Part shown: one piece after another, positions 10,029-18,975 of the stretch
Layout of the letters: each line of letters begins with the position of its first letter
How positions within the stretch are numbered: position 1 is the stretch's first letter
NCBI RefSeq assembly: GCF_016919445.1
Contig: NZ_CP070356.1
Location: 1,681,501-1,745,500, forward strand
DNA: 64,000 bases
Source of the DNA: Pseudomonas sp. PDNC002
GTDB lineage: Bacteria; Pseudomonadota; Gammaproteobacteria; Pseudomonadales; Pseudomonadaceae
Reading direction: 5' to 3'
Made by a program: the position numbers and the translations under genes
The notes under the pieces: model-generated
What the model was told of the DNA's origin: nothing
The model's input: the letters and a program-made list of their open reading frames with translations, nothing else
Databases searched by the model: none

Positions 10029-11465
10029 ATGAACCGCCAACTCGGCATCAAGCTCGGCGCCATTGCGCTGCTGATCGTCCTCCTGCTGATACCCCTGCTG
10101 ATGATCGACGGCCTGGTCGACGAGCGTCAGAACTACCGCGACGAGGTCCTGCAGGACATTGCCCGCAGCGCCAGTTACAGCCAGCAGCTCACCGGCCCGC
10201 TGGTGGTCGTGCCCTACACCCGCACCATTCGCGCCTGGCGCCTGGACAAGGCCAGCCAGCAGCGCGTGCTGCAGGAGCGCGAGGTGCGCGGGCGGCTGTA
10301 CTTCCTGCCGGAAGTTTTCAGCCTCGACGGCCAGATGCGCACCGAACTGCGCCATCGCGGCATCTACGAGGCGCGCCTGTTCCATGCCGACAGCCAGGTC
10401 AGCGGCAGCTTCGTCCTGCCGGCCAACTACGGCATCACCAGCGATCTGGGCAGCTACCGTTTCGATGACCCGCTGCTGGCGGTGGGCATCAGTGATGTGC
10501 GCGGCATCGAGAATGCGCCGAAGCTGAAGGTTGGCGAAGAGCTGCGCGACTTCCAGCCGGGCACCCAGAGCCAGTTCCTCGGTAACGGCGTGCATGCCGT
10601 GCTGCCATTCAAGGCCAGCGACCGCGAGCAGCGTTTCGACTATGCCTTCGAGCTTTCGCTGCTGGGCAGCAGCCGGCTGGACATCACCCCGGTGGGTCGT
10701 GACAGTCAGGTCAACCTGGTCTCGGACTGGCCGCACCCCAGCTTCGGCGGCGAGTTCCTGCCTACCGAGCGCAGTGTCAGCGACCAGGGCTTCAGCGCGC
10801 GCTGGCGCACCAGTTTCTTCGCCACCAACCTGGAGGACCAGTTGCGCGCCTGCACGTCGACGACCGATGTCGCTCGTGCTGTGACCGTAGACGATGCAGA
10901 GGCTGTTCGTGCCTCCTCCGCCGAGTGCAGCGAGTTCGGCCAGCACCGCTTCGGTGTGGCGCTGGTGGACCCGGTGGACCAGTACCTGAAGACTGACCGT
11001 GCGGTGAAGTACGCACTGCTGTTCATCGTCCTCACCTTCGCCGGCTTCTTCCTCTTCGAAGTGCTCAAGCGCCTGTCGGTGCATCCGATCCAGTACGCGC
11101 TGGTGGGCATGGCGCTGGCGCTGTTCTACCTGTTGCTGCTGTCGCTCTCCGAGCACCTCGGCTTCGAGCTGGCCTACCTATTGTCCGCCGGCGCCTGCGT
11201 CGGGTTGATCGGCTTCTACCTCTGCCACGTTTTGCGCAGCCTGTGGCGTGGCGCCGGTTTCAGCCTGGGTCTCGCCGGGCTCTACGGAATGCTTTACGCG
11301 CTGCTCAGCGCCGAGGACTACGCGTTGCTGATGGGCTCCCTGCTGCTGTTCGGTGTGCTCGGTGGCGTGATGGTGCTGACCCGCCGGCTGGACTGGTACG
11401 GCATCGGCAAGCCCCGTGGCGATGACCTGGAATTTTCCCTGGACGATGTGCGCGTACAGCGCTGA
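10029..11465 (+). CDS. creD: Inner-membrane protein CreD
   Basis: 478 residues. The N-terminal helix IKLGAIALLIVLLLIPLLM anchors the protein, a large periplasmic domain occupies roughly 30-325, and five to six helices follow (from KYALLFIVLTFAGFFLFEVL). This is the CreD architecture. A family hallmark is the HPIQYALVGMALALFYLLLL segment. In CreBC-bearing species creD is the main regulon member; its overproduction affects envelope integrity and beta-lactam tolerance, but the molecular function is unknown. It starts 175 bp after creC, with GGAGA just upstream of the ATG. Confidence 0.93.
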   Translation: MNRQLGIKLGAIALLIVLLLIPLLMIDGLVDERQNYRDEVLQDIARSASYSQQLTGPLVVVPYTRTIRAWRLDKASQQRVLQEREVRGRLYFLPEVFSLDGQMRTELRHRGIYEARLFHADSQVSGSFVLPANYGITSDLGSYRFDDPLLAVGISDVRGIENAPKLKVGEELRDFQPGTQSQFLGNGVHAVLPFKASDREQRFDYAFELSLLGSSRLDITPVGRDSQVNLVSDWPHPSFGGEFLPTERSVSDQGFSARWRTSFFATNLEDQLRACTSTTDVARAVTVDDAEAVRASSAECSEFGQHRFGVALVDPVDQYLKTDRAVKYALLFIVLTFAGFFLFEVLKRLSVHPIQYALVGMALALFYLLLLSLSEHLGFELAYLLSAGACVGLIGFYLCHVLRSLWRGAGFSLGLAGLYGMLYALLSAEDYALLMGSLLLFGVLGGVMVLTRRLDWYGIGKPRGDDLEFSLDDVRVQR

Positions 11466-11476
11466 GGAGAGTCGTG

Positions 11477-11785
11477 ATGACCAACGTGATGCGCTTTTCC
11501 CTGTGCCTGTTCGCCGGCCTGCTGATCAGCGGACTGTGCCTGCCGCTGCTTATGTTCATCGGCCGCTTCGACTGGATCGCTCTGCTGGTGGCTAGCGGCA
11601 AGCCGTTGGCGCATGTCGCCCTGCTGTTGCCGGGCGATCTGTGGGAGCAGCTCACCGGCGTCGAGGACGCGGCGAACAATCCCCACGTGCGCTCCTTCCT
11701 GGAGATGTGTATGGGAGTCGCCCAGCTCGGCCTGCTGCTGGCGCTGCCGATCTATCGCTTCGGCCGCCAGGAGAAGCAGTCATGA
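11477..11785 (+). CDS. Small membrane protein downstream of creD
   Basis: 102 residues with two clear membrane segments (about 8-30 and 72-92). The ATG at 11477 sits 6 nt after AGGAGA; a GTG at 11474 is too close to that site. It begins 11 bp after the creD stop codon and overlaps the next small gene by ATGA, so creD and the two small genes form one transcription unit. I do not recognise the family. Position suggests a CreD accessory role, which is inference. Confidence 0.65.
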   Translation: MTNVMRFSLCLFAGLLISGLCLPLLMFIGRFDWIALLVASGKPLAHVALLLPGDLWEQLTGVEDAANNPHVRSFLEMCMGVAQLGLLLALPIYRFGRQEKQS

Positions 11786-12054
11786 GTGCGTGGACCGGGC
11801 TGCGCGAAGAGCGCGAGGTGGGACGGCGGCTGGCGCGTCGGATCGCCGGGTTGTTCGAGCAGGGGATGGGGCGGAGGGAGATGCGTGATGAACGATTTCA
11901 GCGGCGGGTGGTGCGGCACGGCCAGCCGATGATGAAGACCTGGCGCAGCCGGCTTGCCCTCACCCCAACCCTCTCCCGAGGGGAGAGGGGGCTGGGCGGT
12001 GCGGGATGGCGGGTCTGGAGCATGCCGGAGCCGTCTCTGAGCTGGGCACCGTAG
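11782..12054 (+). CDS. Small basic cytoplasmic protein with a repeat-derived C-terminus
   Basis: 90 residues as read. Its ATG overlaps the preceding stop (ATGA), which supports translation. The first ~55 residues are rich in Arg and Glu (REEREVGRRLARRIAGLFEQ) and may be helical. From about residue 58 the frame enters a dispersed palindromic repeat, giving LALTPTLSRGERGLGGAG, a string typical of translated repeats and not of conserved proteins. The original gene probably ended earlier and was extended when the repeat inserted. Function unknown. Confidence 0.45.
   Translation: MSAWTGLREEREVGRRLARRIAGLFEQGMGRREMRDERFQRRVVRHGQPMMKTWRSRLALTPTLSRGERGLGGAGWRVWSMPEPSLSWAP
11958..12000. repeat. Palindromic dispersed repeat inside the 3' end of a small gene
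   Basis: CCTCACCCCAACCCTCTCCC followed by GAGGGGAGAGGG: the CTCACCC/CTCTCCC family also found at 41.3, 44.3 and 63.0 kb. Here it lies within the reading frame 11782-12054. Confidence 0.7.
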
Positions 12055-12087
12055 CCCTCGTGGAGCGCAACGATACCCACCGACCCG

Positions 12088-12711
12088 TCAGGCCGGCACG
12101 GTGGCCTGCATCGACGGCCGCTGGCTGACCTCGGTGAACCACTTCGCCAGTTGCGGATAGTCGGCGCGCCAATCCCAGTGCGGCTGGCGGAAGTCGAGGT
12201 AGCCCAGCGCGCAGGCGACGCCGATGGCGGCGATGTCGAAGCGCTCGGCCAGTTCGGCGTGCGCCGGGCCGTCGAAGTAGGCGAGGGTGCGGACGATCTT
12301 CAACTGCTGGTTGTCCAGCCATTTGTCCCAGTGTTTCTCCTGAGGGCGCATGGCGGTTTCGTAGCGGATCAGCACGGCGGCATCCAGTACCGCGTCGGCC
12401 AGCGAAGCGAGGGTCAGGCGGCGCCAGCGTGCCGCGCCGTCGCAGGGGATCAGCGGTTCGCCGGCGTGCTGCTGGTCGAGGTATTCGAGGATCACCCGGC
12501 TGTCATGCAGGGTCTGGCCATCGGTCAGACGCAGGGCGGGAATCTTGCCGGCGGGGTTGTCCTGCAGCACGCCGGCGTCCGGCGCGATGGGCGTGTGGAC
12601 GGCGGCGTACAGCTCCACGGAGTCGGCCTGGCCAGTCTCGTGCAGCAGGACCATGACCTTGCGCACGAAGGGCGAAGCGGCGGCGTGGAACAGGATGGGG
12701 CGGGTACTCAT
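12088..12711 (-). CDS. Glutathione S-transferase family protein (1)
   Basis: 207 residues. The start complementary to 12709-12711 is 6 nt after AAGGAG; the longer frame upstream runs over the neighbouring gene. The N-terminal thioredoxin-like half begins ILFHAAASPFVRKVMVLLHE, with the putative catalytic Ser/Cys region at SPFVRK, then NPAGKIPAL (cis-Pro loop) and DSRVILEYLD (glutathione gamma-Glu binding DS motif). The helical C-terminal half follows. It probably conjugates or reduces small electrophiles in the cytoplasm; substrate unknown. The upstream propeller gene ends 19 bp before its start, so the two are likely co-transcribed. Confidence 0.85.
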   Translation of the reverse strand: MSTRPILFHAAASPFVRKVMVLLHETGQADSVELYAAVHTPIAPDAGVLQDNPAGKIPALRLTDGQTLHDSRVILEYLDQQHAGEPLIPCDGAARWRRLTLASLADAVLDAAVLIRYETAMRPQEKHWDKWLDNQQLKIVRTLAYFDGPAHAELAERFDIAAIGVACALGYLDFRQPHWDWRADYPQLAKWFTEVSQRPSMQATVPA

Positions 12712-12730
12712 CGACGACTCCTTGGTCGGT

Positions 12731-13696
12731 TCAATCTTGTATGACGACCAGGCGGTCGGTGCCGGATTCGGCACCCCACACCTCGCCGGGCCGGCCGAGC
12801 AGCTGGCGTACATTGGCGTGTTCATGGTCGCTCGGGTAGGCGGTGAATCTCTCGCTTTGCGGATCGAAGCGCAGCAGGGCATTGGCGGCGAAGTCGCTCA
12901 GCCACACCTGGTCCATGGCGTCGACGTAGACCGCGTAGGGCTGCGGGTGATCGCCCGGTAGCTTCCAGGTTTTCCATTTGCTGTCGCTGGGGTCGAAGCG
13001 CGCCAGGCTTCCGGCGTTCCACTGGCTGATCCACAGCCGCCCCACGGAGTCGGCCCACAGGCGACGCGGGCCGCTGTTGCTGCCGGGCGCGTCGAAGGTG
13101 GTGGCGCTGTCGGCGATGTCGTCGACCTGGCCGATGTAGTTGCCCGCCAGGGACGCGTACCAGACGCCTCCATCCGGAGCCACGGCGATGCCGTAGGGGC
13201 CTTTGCCGCGCGGCGCCGGCCAGACCTTCAGGTCGCGGCTGTCCGGGTCGAGACGGCCGTAGAAACCGTTCTGCCCGGTGAACCACAGCACGCCGTCGTC
13301 ATCGAATACCGCAGTGTTGAGGTTGGCATCGGCCGCCTCCTTGGGCAGCGGGATGACTTCCACGCCCAGGCGCTGGGCGTCCACGTGGACGATGGCATTG
13401 AGGCCACTGTCGGTGATCCAGGCGTCGCCGTTGTCGTCGGCGATCACGCCGTGGGGGCTGGAGCCCTTGCTGAGGCTGATCTGCTCGCTCTGCCCGGTCT
13501 GCGGATCGAGCCGGCCGAGCACGCCGAGCTTCTGCGCGGTGTACCAGACCTTGCCGTCTTCGGTGGGCGCCACGTCGTGCGGGCCGGAACCCTTGGGCAG
13601 ATCGAAGTACTTCACTTGCGTGGCGTGGGCGCCGGTGGCCAGCAACAGGCCGGAGAGCAGCAGGCAGCTCAGGGGGAGGGACAGGACGCGAGGCAT
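12731..13696 (-). CDS. Secreted streptogramin-lyase-like (Vgb/SMP-30 type) beta-propeller
   Basis: 321 residues with a signal peptide ending near ATGAHA, then about six blades of ~42 residues, each with a variant of D..G..W.....G.L.R.D. The C-terminal GRPGEVWGAESGTDRLVVI resembles virginiamycin B lyase. The histidines used by Vgb for lyase chemistry appear replaced (GPRRLW and QPYAV where Vgb has PHAI and PHGI), so antibiotic lyase activity should not be assumed. A periplasmic binding or lactonase-like role is equally possible. The start at 13696 was chosen for the signal peptide. Confidence 0.75.
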   Translation of the reverse strand: MPRVLSLPLSCLLLSGLLLATGAHATQVKYFDLPKGSGPHDVAPTEDGKVWYTAQKLGVLGRLDPQTGQSEQISLSKGSSPHGVIADDNGDAWITDSGLNAIVHVDAQRLGVEVIPLPKEAADANLNTAVFDDDGVLWFTGQNGFYGRLDPDSRDLKVWPAPRGKGPYGIAVAPDGGVWYASLAGNYIGQVDDIADSATTFDAPGSNSGPRRLWADSVGRLWISQWNAGSLARFDPSDSKWKTWKLPGDHPQPYAVYVDAMDQVWLSDFAANALLRFDPQSERFTAYPSDHEHANVRQLLGRPGEVWGAESGTDRLVVIQD

Positions 13697-13775
13697 GGGC
13701 TCTCCTTGGCAGAGTCCGGAAGGTGATGAGACTGTACGCCGGTCAGTGTGGCCGATGAAACGAAGGAGAGCGGTT

Positions 13776-14633
13776 GTGACGACGATTTCCGTATTGGGGG
13801 CGGCCTGCCGCCAGGGCTCGCCGGTGAACGACGATGCCATCGGCTACACCGCGCAGGCGGCCTGGGTGCTGGATGGTGCGACCAGTCTCGGGCAGGGGCT
13901 GGTTGGCGGCGAGAGCGATGCGCGCTGGCTGGCGCAGAGCGCCAATGGACATCTTCAGCGCCTGCTGGAGGAGCAGCCGTACAGGCCGACTCAAGACCTG
14001 CTGGCGCAATTGCAGGCGGGCATCGCTGCGGATTTCCAGCGAGATTCCGGCGTGGCTGTGAGCCTTGATCTGAACCTGCCCACCGCCTGCCTGAGTCTGT
14101 TGCGGGTGCTGGGCGATGGCTCGCTGGAGCTGCTCAATCTCTGCGACACCTGCATCCACCTGGCGTGGGATGACGGGCATGTGGAGAGCTTCGGCGACAC
14201 ACCGCTGGAGGAGATCGATCGCCAGTCGGTGCAACGCCTGCTGGCGCTGCGCGAGGCGAATCCGGACTGGACCCACGCGCAACTCTGGCAGGCCAGCCGC
14301 GAATGGGTACGGCGCAACCGTGCGCTGGCGAATACGTCGGAGGGCTATTGGTGCCTCGATCCGAGCGAGCGCTGGATTCCCCATGTGCAGCGCCGGGTTC
14401 TCGACCCGGCGGGATTGAAGGCGTTCATGCTGGTGACCGATGGTTTCGATCGGCTGCTGGATTTCCGCCGCTACGATCTGGACGCACTGTTCGCGGCGCT
14501 GCCCGAGCGTGGCGTGGAGGCACTGATCGATGAGCTGCGCGCGCTGGAAGTCGCCGATGGCCAGGCGCTGGATTATCCGCGCCTGAAGATCCATGACGAT
14601 GCGAGCGTGGTGTGGGGAGCGGTGCACCGCTGA
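13776..14633 (+). CDS. PP2C-like protein phosphatase
   Basis: 285 residues from a GTG at 13776, 7 nt after GGAG; an ATG 21 bp upstream is possible but lacks a ribosome site. Elements of the PP2C metal centre are visible: SPVNDDAIGY (N-terminal acidic motif), VLDGATSLG (in place of the usual DGMGG), VTDGFDRL and HDDASVVWG near the C-terminus (the usual DN.T). It probably dephosphorylates Ser/Thr proteins in the cytoplasm. No kinase gene is adjacent, and it is divergent from the propeller gene. The DGMGG-to-DGATS change makes it an outlying member; activity is uncertain. Confidence 0.7.
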   Translation: MTTISVLGAACRQGSPVNDDAIGYTAQAAWVLDGATSLGQGLVGGESDARWLAQSANGHLQRLLEEQPYRPTQDLLAQLQAGIAADFQRDSGVAVSLDLNLPTACLSLLRVLGDGSLELLNLCDTCIHLAWDDGHVESFGDTPLEEIDRQSVQRLLALREANPDWTHAQLWQASREWVRRNRALANTSEGYWCLDPSERWIPHVQRRVLDPAGLKAFMLVTDGFDRLLDFRRYDLDALFAALPERGVEALIDELRALEVADGQALDYPRLKIHDDASVVWGAVHR

Positions 14634-14733
14634 GCATCGGGCTCCGCTCGGTAGGGTAGGGCGCATAGCGTTTGGACGGCAGATAACCCGTTCCGGGGGC
14701 GCTCCGTGATGAGTCCGCATTGCGCTGGTAGCC

Positions 14734-14757
14734 ATCGCGGACAGAGTCCGCTCCTAC
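14734..14757. repeat. Single REP half-element
   Basis: ATCGCGGACAGAGTCCGCTC followed by CTAC. Lies just before a bidirectional terminator. Confidence 0.75.
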
Positions 14758-14764
14758 GAAAAGC

Positions 14765-14798
14765 AAAAAGCCCCGCGACGAAAGAAGCGGGGCTTTCT
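14765..14798. terminator. Terminator between the phosphatase and the TonB receptor
   Basis: Stem AAAGCCCCGC (14767-14776) pairs with GCGGGGCTTT (14787-14796). The minus-strand reading has the better T tract, so it mainly ends the fiuA-type transcript, but it can serve both convergent genes. Confidence 0.85.
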
Positions 14799-14863
14799 GT
14801 TGGTGCTGATAGCGGGGTGAATCGGGCGCCGGCGCTATGCGGCCACCGGGCTCACCGTGCCCA

Positions 14864-17263
14864 TCACCACTTGTAGGTCACGCTCGCCACCACTTTGCGC
14901 TGGTCGCCGTAGTAGCAGTAGTAACCGTCGCAGGTGGAGATGTAGTCCTTGTTGAACAGGTTGGTGGCGTTGACCGCGACCGACGCGCCGTTGAGGCTGC
15001 TGTCCAGCTTGCCCAGGTCGTAGTGCACCGCGGCGTCGTAGACGGTGTAGGAACCGGCGTAACCATCGAAGGTGTTGGCCTGGTCGCCGTAGGTGTCGCC
15101 CACGTAGCGCACGCCGTAGCCGACGCCGAAGCCGTTGAGCATGCCGGCGTGCCAGGTGTAGTCAGCCCACAGGGATGCCGCGTTGCGCGGGATCAGCTGC
15201 AGGCGGTTGCCGGCGTACTGGCCCTTCTTCACTTCGGTATCGGTGTAGCTGTAGCTGCCGATCAGCTTGAGGTTCTCGGTCAGGTTGGAGTTGGCTTCCA
15301 GCTCCAGGCCGGTGACCTTCACTTCGCCAGTCTGGCTGGAAACCGGGACACCGCCGACGTTCTCGGAGACCGACACGTTTTCCTGGCGCAGGTCATACAC
15401 GGCGGCGGTCAGCAGGGTGTCGCTGCCCACCGGCTGGTACTTCACGCCCAGTTCCCATTGCTTGCCTTCGGTCGGCTTGAACGACTCGGTGCTGGAGACG
15501 TCCGCGCCGGTGGTCGGCTGGAACGACTCGGAGTAGGACAGGTAGGGCGCGATGCCGTTGTCGAAGATGTAGCTCAACGCCGCGTTGCCGCTGAACTGGC
15601 GGTCGGTCTCGGACGCAGTGGTGTCGCCCTTGTTGCGGAACCTGGTGTCGGTGTGTACCCAGTCATAGCGGCCGCCCAGGGTCAGGCGCCAGTTGTCCAG
15701 GGCGATCTGGTCCTGCACGTAGGCGCCGGTCTGGTTGATCTTCTGGCGATAGTCGTAGAACGCGTCCGAACGCGGAGGCGTGACGATCGGCTGGCCGTAG
15801 ATCGGGTGCACCACGTTGGTCGGCGGCACGGCATAGCCGTAGATCGAGGTGTAGCTGGTGTCCAGGCGGTTGTGGTCCAGGCCCAGCAGCACGGTGTGCT
15901 TGAGCGCGCCGGTGTCGAAGTCGGCCTGGAAGTTGTTGTCCACCACGAACTGATCCAGGTCTTCGTCCACCGAGGTGCTGACGCGGTTCAGGGTGCCGTC
16001 GTCGCTCACGGTGTCGAGGTAGCCGCCCGGAGTCAGCGCATCGAACGACAGGTCGTTCTTCATGTAGCGCAGGTTCTGGCGGAACTGCCAGACGTCGTTG
16101 AGGCGGTGCTCGAAGGCGTAGCCCAGCCACCAGGTGGTGCGGTCGTAGTTTTCCCAGTCCGGGTCGCCCAGGTTCTTGTGGTGCGAGATGTCGCCGAAGG
16201 GCGCGTCGTACTTGGTGCCCTTGAGCGGCAGGAAGGCGCTGGTGATGCCGGTATCGTCTCGGGTGAACTGGCTGAGGAAGGTCAGCTTGGTGTCGTCGTC
16301 GATGTTCCAGGTCAGGCTCGGCGCGAGGTTGTAGCGCTTGTCCGGGATGTGATCGATCTGCGTGTTGCTGTCGCGCACCACGCCGCTGACGCGGTACAGG
16401 AAGCGACCTTCGTCATCCAGCGGGCCGGTGCTGTCGAAGTTGATCTGCTTGTGGTTGTAGCTGCCGGCCTGCAGCTGCACGGCGTTGGCCTGCTGGGCCT
16501 GTGGGCGCAGGCTGGTCATGTCCAGCAGGCCGCCGGGCGGGGTCTGGCCGTAGACCGAGGACGCCGGGCCACGCAGGGCGGCGACGCGCTCCAGGTCCCA
16601 GGTATCCAGCTTCGGGTTGGCATAGACGCCGGTGGCCATCGGCAGGCCATCGAGGAACTGAGTCGGCTCGAAGCCGCGGATGCGCAGCCAGTCGGAACGG
16701 GTGTCGCTGCCATAGCTGCTCGCCACGGTACCCGGCATGTAGCGCACGGCGTCGTCGATGTTCTGCACGCCACGGTCCTGCATCTGCTCGCGGGTGGCCA
16801 CGGAGATGGACTTGGCGGTTTCCAGGATCGGTGTGTCGGTCTTGGTGCCGATACGCGAGCGGGTGGCCACGTAGCCGACCGCCGGGCCGTCCGGGTCTTC
16901 CTGGGCAGCGCTGATGGTGGTGGCCGACATCGACAGGGTGTCGCTGGGCTCCGGACGCAGGCTGTAGCTGCCCGACTCGCTTTCCACCAGCTCGAGGCCG
17001 GTGCCCTGCAGCGCCTGACGCAGCGCGCTGGCAGCGTCGAAGCGCCCCTGCACGGCATGTGCGCTGCGGCCCTGGGCCAGCGCCGGGTCGAGACTCAGGC
17101 TCAGGCCGGCTTCGGCGGCGATGCGGTTGAGGGTGCTGGCCAGCGGTCCGGCCGGCACTTGGTAGTCACGCACGGCGTCGGCGGCGATGGCCGAGGAGGT
17201 AGCCAGCAGAATGGCGGTGGCCAACAGACAGGGGCGAAGCGAAAGCTCGAACGGGCGGCGCAT
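14864..17263 (-). CDS. fiuA: TonB-dependent siderophore receptor with signalling domain, FiuA-like (ferrichrome type)
   Basis: 799 residues: signal peptide (to about SSAIAA, residue 28), secretin/TonB N-terminal signalling domain (about 35-105), then a plug beginning near ETAKSISVATREQM and a 22-stranded barrel ending ASVTYKW with a terminal aromatic residue. It imports a ferric siderophore across the outer membrane with TonB energy. The signalling domain means that ligand binding is also reported to the adjacent anti-sigma factor. The set sigma-FecR-receptor matches FiuI-FiuR-FiuA of P. aeruginosa (ferrichrome uptake), which is the basis for the symbol. Ligand identity is inferred from context. 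Confidence 0.85.
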   Translation of the reverse strand: MRRPFELSLRPCLLATAILLATSSAIAADAVRDYQVPAGPLASTLNRIAAEAGLSLSLDPALAQGRSAHAVQGRFDAASALRQALQGTGLELVESESGSYSLRPEPSDTLSMSATTISAAQEDPDGPAVGYVATRSRIGTKTDTPILETAKSISVATREQMQDRGVQNIDDAVRYMPGTVASSYGSDTRSDWLRIRGFEPTQFLDGLPMATGVYANPKLDTWDLERVAALRGPASSVYGQTPPGGLLDMTSLRPQAQQANAVQLQAGSYNHKQINFDSTGPLDDEGRFLYRVSGVVRDSNTQIDHIPDKRYNLAPSLTWNIDDDTKLTFLSQFTRDDTGITSAFLPLKGTKYDAPFGDISHHKNLGDPDWENYDRTTWWLGYAFEHRLNDVWQFRQNLRYMKNDLSFDALTPGGYLDTVSDDGTLNRVSTSVDEDLDQFVVDNNFQADFDTGALKHTVLLGLDHNRLDTSYTSIYGYAVPPTNVVHPIYGQPIVTPPRSDAFYDYRQKINQTGAYVQDQIALDNWRLTLGGRYDWVHTDTRFRNKGDTTASETDRQFSGNAALSYIFDNGIAPYLSYSESFQPTTGADVSSTESFKPTEGKQWELGVKYQPVGSDTLLTAAVYDLRQENVSVSENVGGVPVSSQTGEVKVTGLELEANSNLTENLKLIGSYSYTDTEVKKGQYAGNRLQLIPRNAASLWADYTWHAGMLNGFGVGYGVRYVGDTYGDQANTFDGYAGSYTVYDAAVHYDLGKLDSSLNGASVAVNATNLFNKDYISTCDGYYCYYGDQRKVVASVTYKW

Positions 17264-17375
17264 TGAAAACGACTCCTGAATGAAAACGTTTCTCGATGCC
17301 TCCTTGCCGGACGAGAATTGAAAAGTGATAGGGCTGGGTGAAAAAAATCTTCAAGGCCTGCCGGAGCGGGCTTTC

Positions 17376-17443
17376 GTAGGAGCGGAGCTTCTCCGCGATG
17401 CTCTTCAGCGGCATGTGGATTCGCGGACAAGGTCCGCTCCTGC
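17376..17443. repeat. REP element pair between fiuR- and fiuA-type genes
   Basis: GTAGGAGCGGAGCTTCTCCG on one side and GGACAAGGTCCGCTCCTGCG on the other. It occupies most of the 192-bp gap between the anti-sigma gene and the receptor gene. Confidence 0.8.
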
Positions 17444-17455
17444 GGGGCGTTTGCT

Positions 17456-18418
17456 TCAGCCGCGCGGCACCACGCGGGACCACCACTGGCCGTGCTTCGC
17501 GATGCGCACCGGCAGCGTCGGTTCCAGCGAGCTCAGTGCCAGGTCGATGTTCTGCAGCGGGAAGCTGCCGGTAATACGCAGGTCGGCTACTGCCGGATCG
17601 ACGGCGAGATAGCCAGGGCTGTAGCGCGCCAACTGGTCGACCAGATCGCCCAGGCGCACGTTGTCGACCACCAGCATGCCGTGGGTCCAGGCATCGGCCG
17701 TGACGCTGTTGGCTTCCACCGGGCCGAGCCCATCAGCGCGCACGCGTACGTGCTGGCCCTGGTTGATCACCTTTTCGTCCGGCAGCAGGTCGGGCCGCGC
17801 CGCGACCGCCGATTGCAGGACGCTCAGCAGCGTGCCGTCACCCCCATCGCGCTCCACCAGGAAGCGCGTGCCAAGGGCGCGCAGGCGGCCTTCGTCGGTC
17901 TCGACGATGAAGGGGCGGCTGTCGCCGTGGGCAGTTTCCACCAGGATCTCGCCGCTGAGCAGGACGATGCGTCGCTGCTCGGCGTCGAAGCGTACGTCGA
18001 CGGCGGTGCGGCTATTCAGCTTGAGCAGGGTGTTGTCCGGCAGGCGCAGTTCGCGCTGCTCGCCGGTGGCGGTGACCAGGTCGGAGAAGGCGTAGCGCAC
18101 CGGCGTGTAGCGATTGCCGACGCCCAGCGCCAGCGCGCCGACCAGCAGCAGCGACAGCCCGGTCCCAACCAGCCGGCGGACCTTGCGCCGCGACTCGCCG
18201 GGCGAGCGCAGCAAAGCGCTGCGTGCGGCCTTGGGCGCGGCGCCGGCAAGGCTGCGATCGAGCATGCCCAGTTGGCTCCAGGCGCGGGCGTGTTCGCTGT
18301 GGGCGGAGTGCCAGCGGGCGAAGGCGGCTTCGTCGTCCGGGCGAGATTCACCGGAACCCAGGCGCAGCTGCCAGCTGATCGCCTCGTCCAGCACCTGCAG
18401 GGAGACCGGTCCCGTCAC
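17456..18418 (-). CDS. fiuR: FecR-family anti-sigma factor / signal transducer, FiuR-like
   Basis: 320 residues from a GTG whose bases overlap the sigma-factor stop (GTGA), so the two genes are translationally coupled. The N-terminal cytoplasmic sigma-binding domain (to about 85) contains DEAFARWHSAHSEHARAWSQ, typical of FecR (DUF4880). One membrane helix lies at about 102-120 (VGTGLSLLLVGALALGVG), followed by a periplasmic FecR domain with LPDNTLLKLNSRTAVDV and a C-terminal STN-like region that contacts the receptor. It holds the sigma factor inactive until the receptor binds its siderophore. Confidence 0.9.
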   Translation of the reverse strand: MTGPVSLQVLDEAISWQLRLGSGESRPDDEAAFARWHSAHSEHARAWSQLGMLDRSLAGAAPKAARSALLRSPGESRRKVRRLVGTGLSLLLVGALALGVGNRYTPVRYAFSDLVTATGEQRELRLPDNTLLKLNSRTAVDVRFDAEQRRIVLLSGEILVETAHGDSRPFIVETDEGRLRALGTRFLVERDGGDGTLLSVLQSAVAARPDLLPDEKVINQGQHVRVRADGLGPVEANSVTADAWTHGMLVVDNVRLGDLVDQLARYSPGYLAVDPAVADLRITGSFPLQNIDLALSSLEPTLPVRIAKHGQWWSRVVPRG

Positions 18419-18933
18419 GTCGGCTCGCCGTACAGGGCGATGTAGCACTGGCGCAGACCCTGGGCGATGTATTGGCGCACCCGCGGCACGGAAACGCCCA
18501 GTTGCTCGGCGATCTCGGCATGACCCAGGCCATCCAGGCGGTTGAGCAGGAAGGCGCTGCGCGCGCGGGTGGAGAGTTTGCCCAGCAGGCGATCGATTTC
18601 GCGCAGGTCGGCGAGGATCAGACAGTGCTCCTCGGCGGAGGGCTGCACCGCTTCGGGCAGGCACTTGAGCTCCTCGAGATACGCCTGCTCCAGCGCCACG
18701 CGGCGCCAGTGATCTACCAGCAGGCCCTTGGCGACGGTGACCAGGAAGGCGCGGGGTTCACGCAGGGAGGGCAGCTCGCGACGGCCGAGCACGCGGACGA
18801 AGGTGTCCTGGCTCAGGTCTTCGGCGCGCTGGGGACAGCCCAGGCTGCGGTTCAGCCAGGCGGTCAGCCAGTCGCGGTGATCGCGATACAAGGCGCCAAC
18901 GAGTTCGCCGCTACCCATCTGGATGGCCGACAC
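18415..18933 (-). CDS. fiuI: ECF sigma factor for iron uptake, FiuI-like
   Basis: 172 residues from a GTG complementary to 18931-18933, which follows GGGGGAG; an internal ATG (18918) is possible but lacks a ribosome site. Region 2 is ALYRDHRDWLTAWLNRSLG...AEDLSQDTFVRVL and region 4 is FLLNRLDGLGHAEIAEQLGV with the helix-turn-helix SVPRVRQYIAQGL. It belongs to the FecI/PvdS group that directs RNA polymerase to the cognate receptor gene. A Fur-like site lies just upstream, which suggests iron repression. Confidence 0.9.
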   Translation of the reverse strand: MSAIQMGSGELVGALYRDHRDWLTAWLNRSLGCPQRAEDLSQDTFVRVLGRRELPSLREPRAFLVTVAKGLLVDHWRRVALEQAYLEELKCLPEAVQPSAEEHCLILADLREIDRLLGKLSTRARSAFLLNRLDGLGHAEIAEQLGVSVPRVRQYIAQGLRQCYIALYGEPT

Positions 18934-18975
18934 GCTACTCCCCCAATGATCCCGAATGGGATTAAGCTCAAAAAC

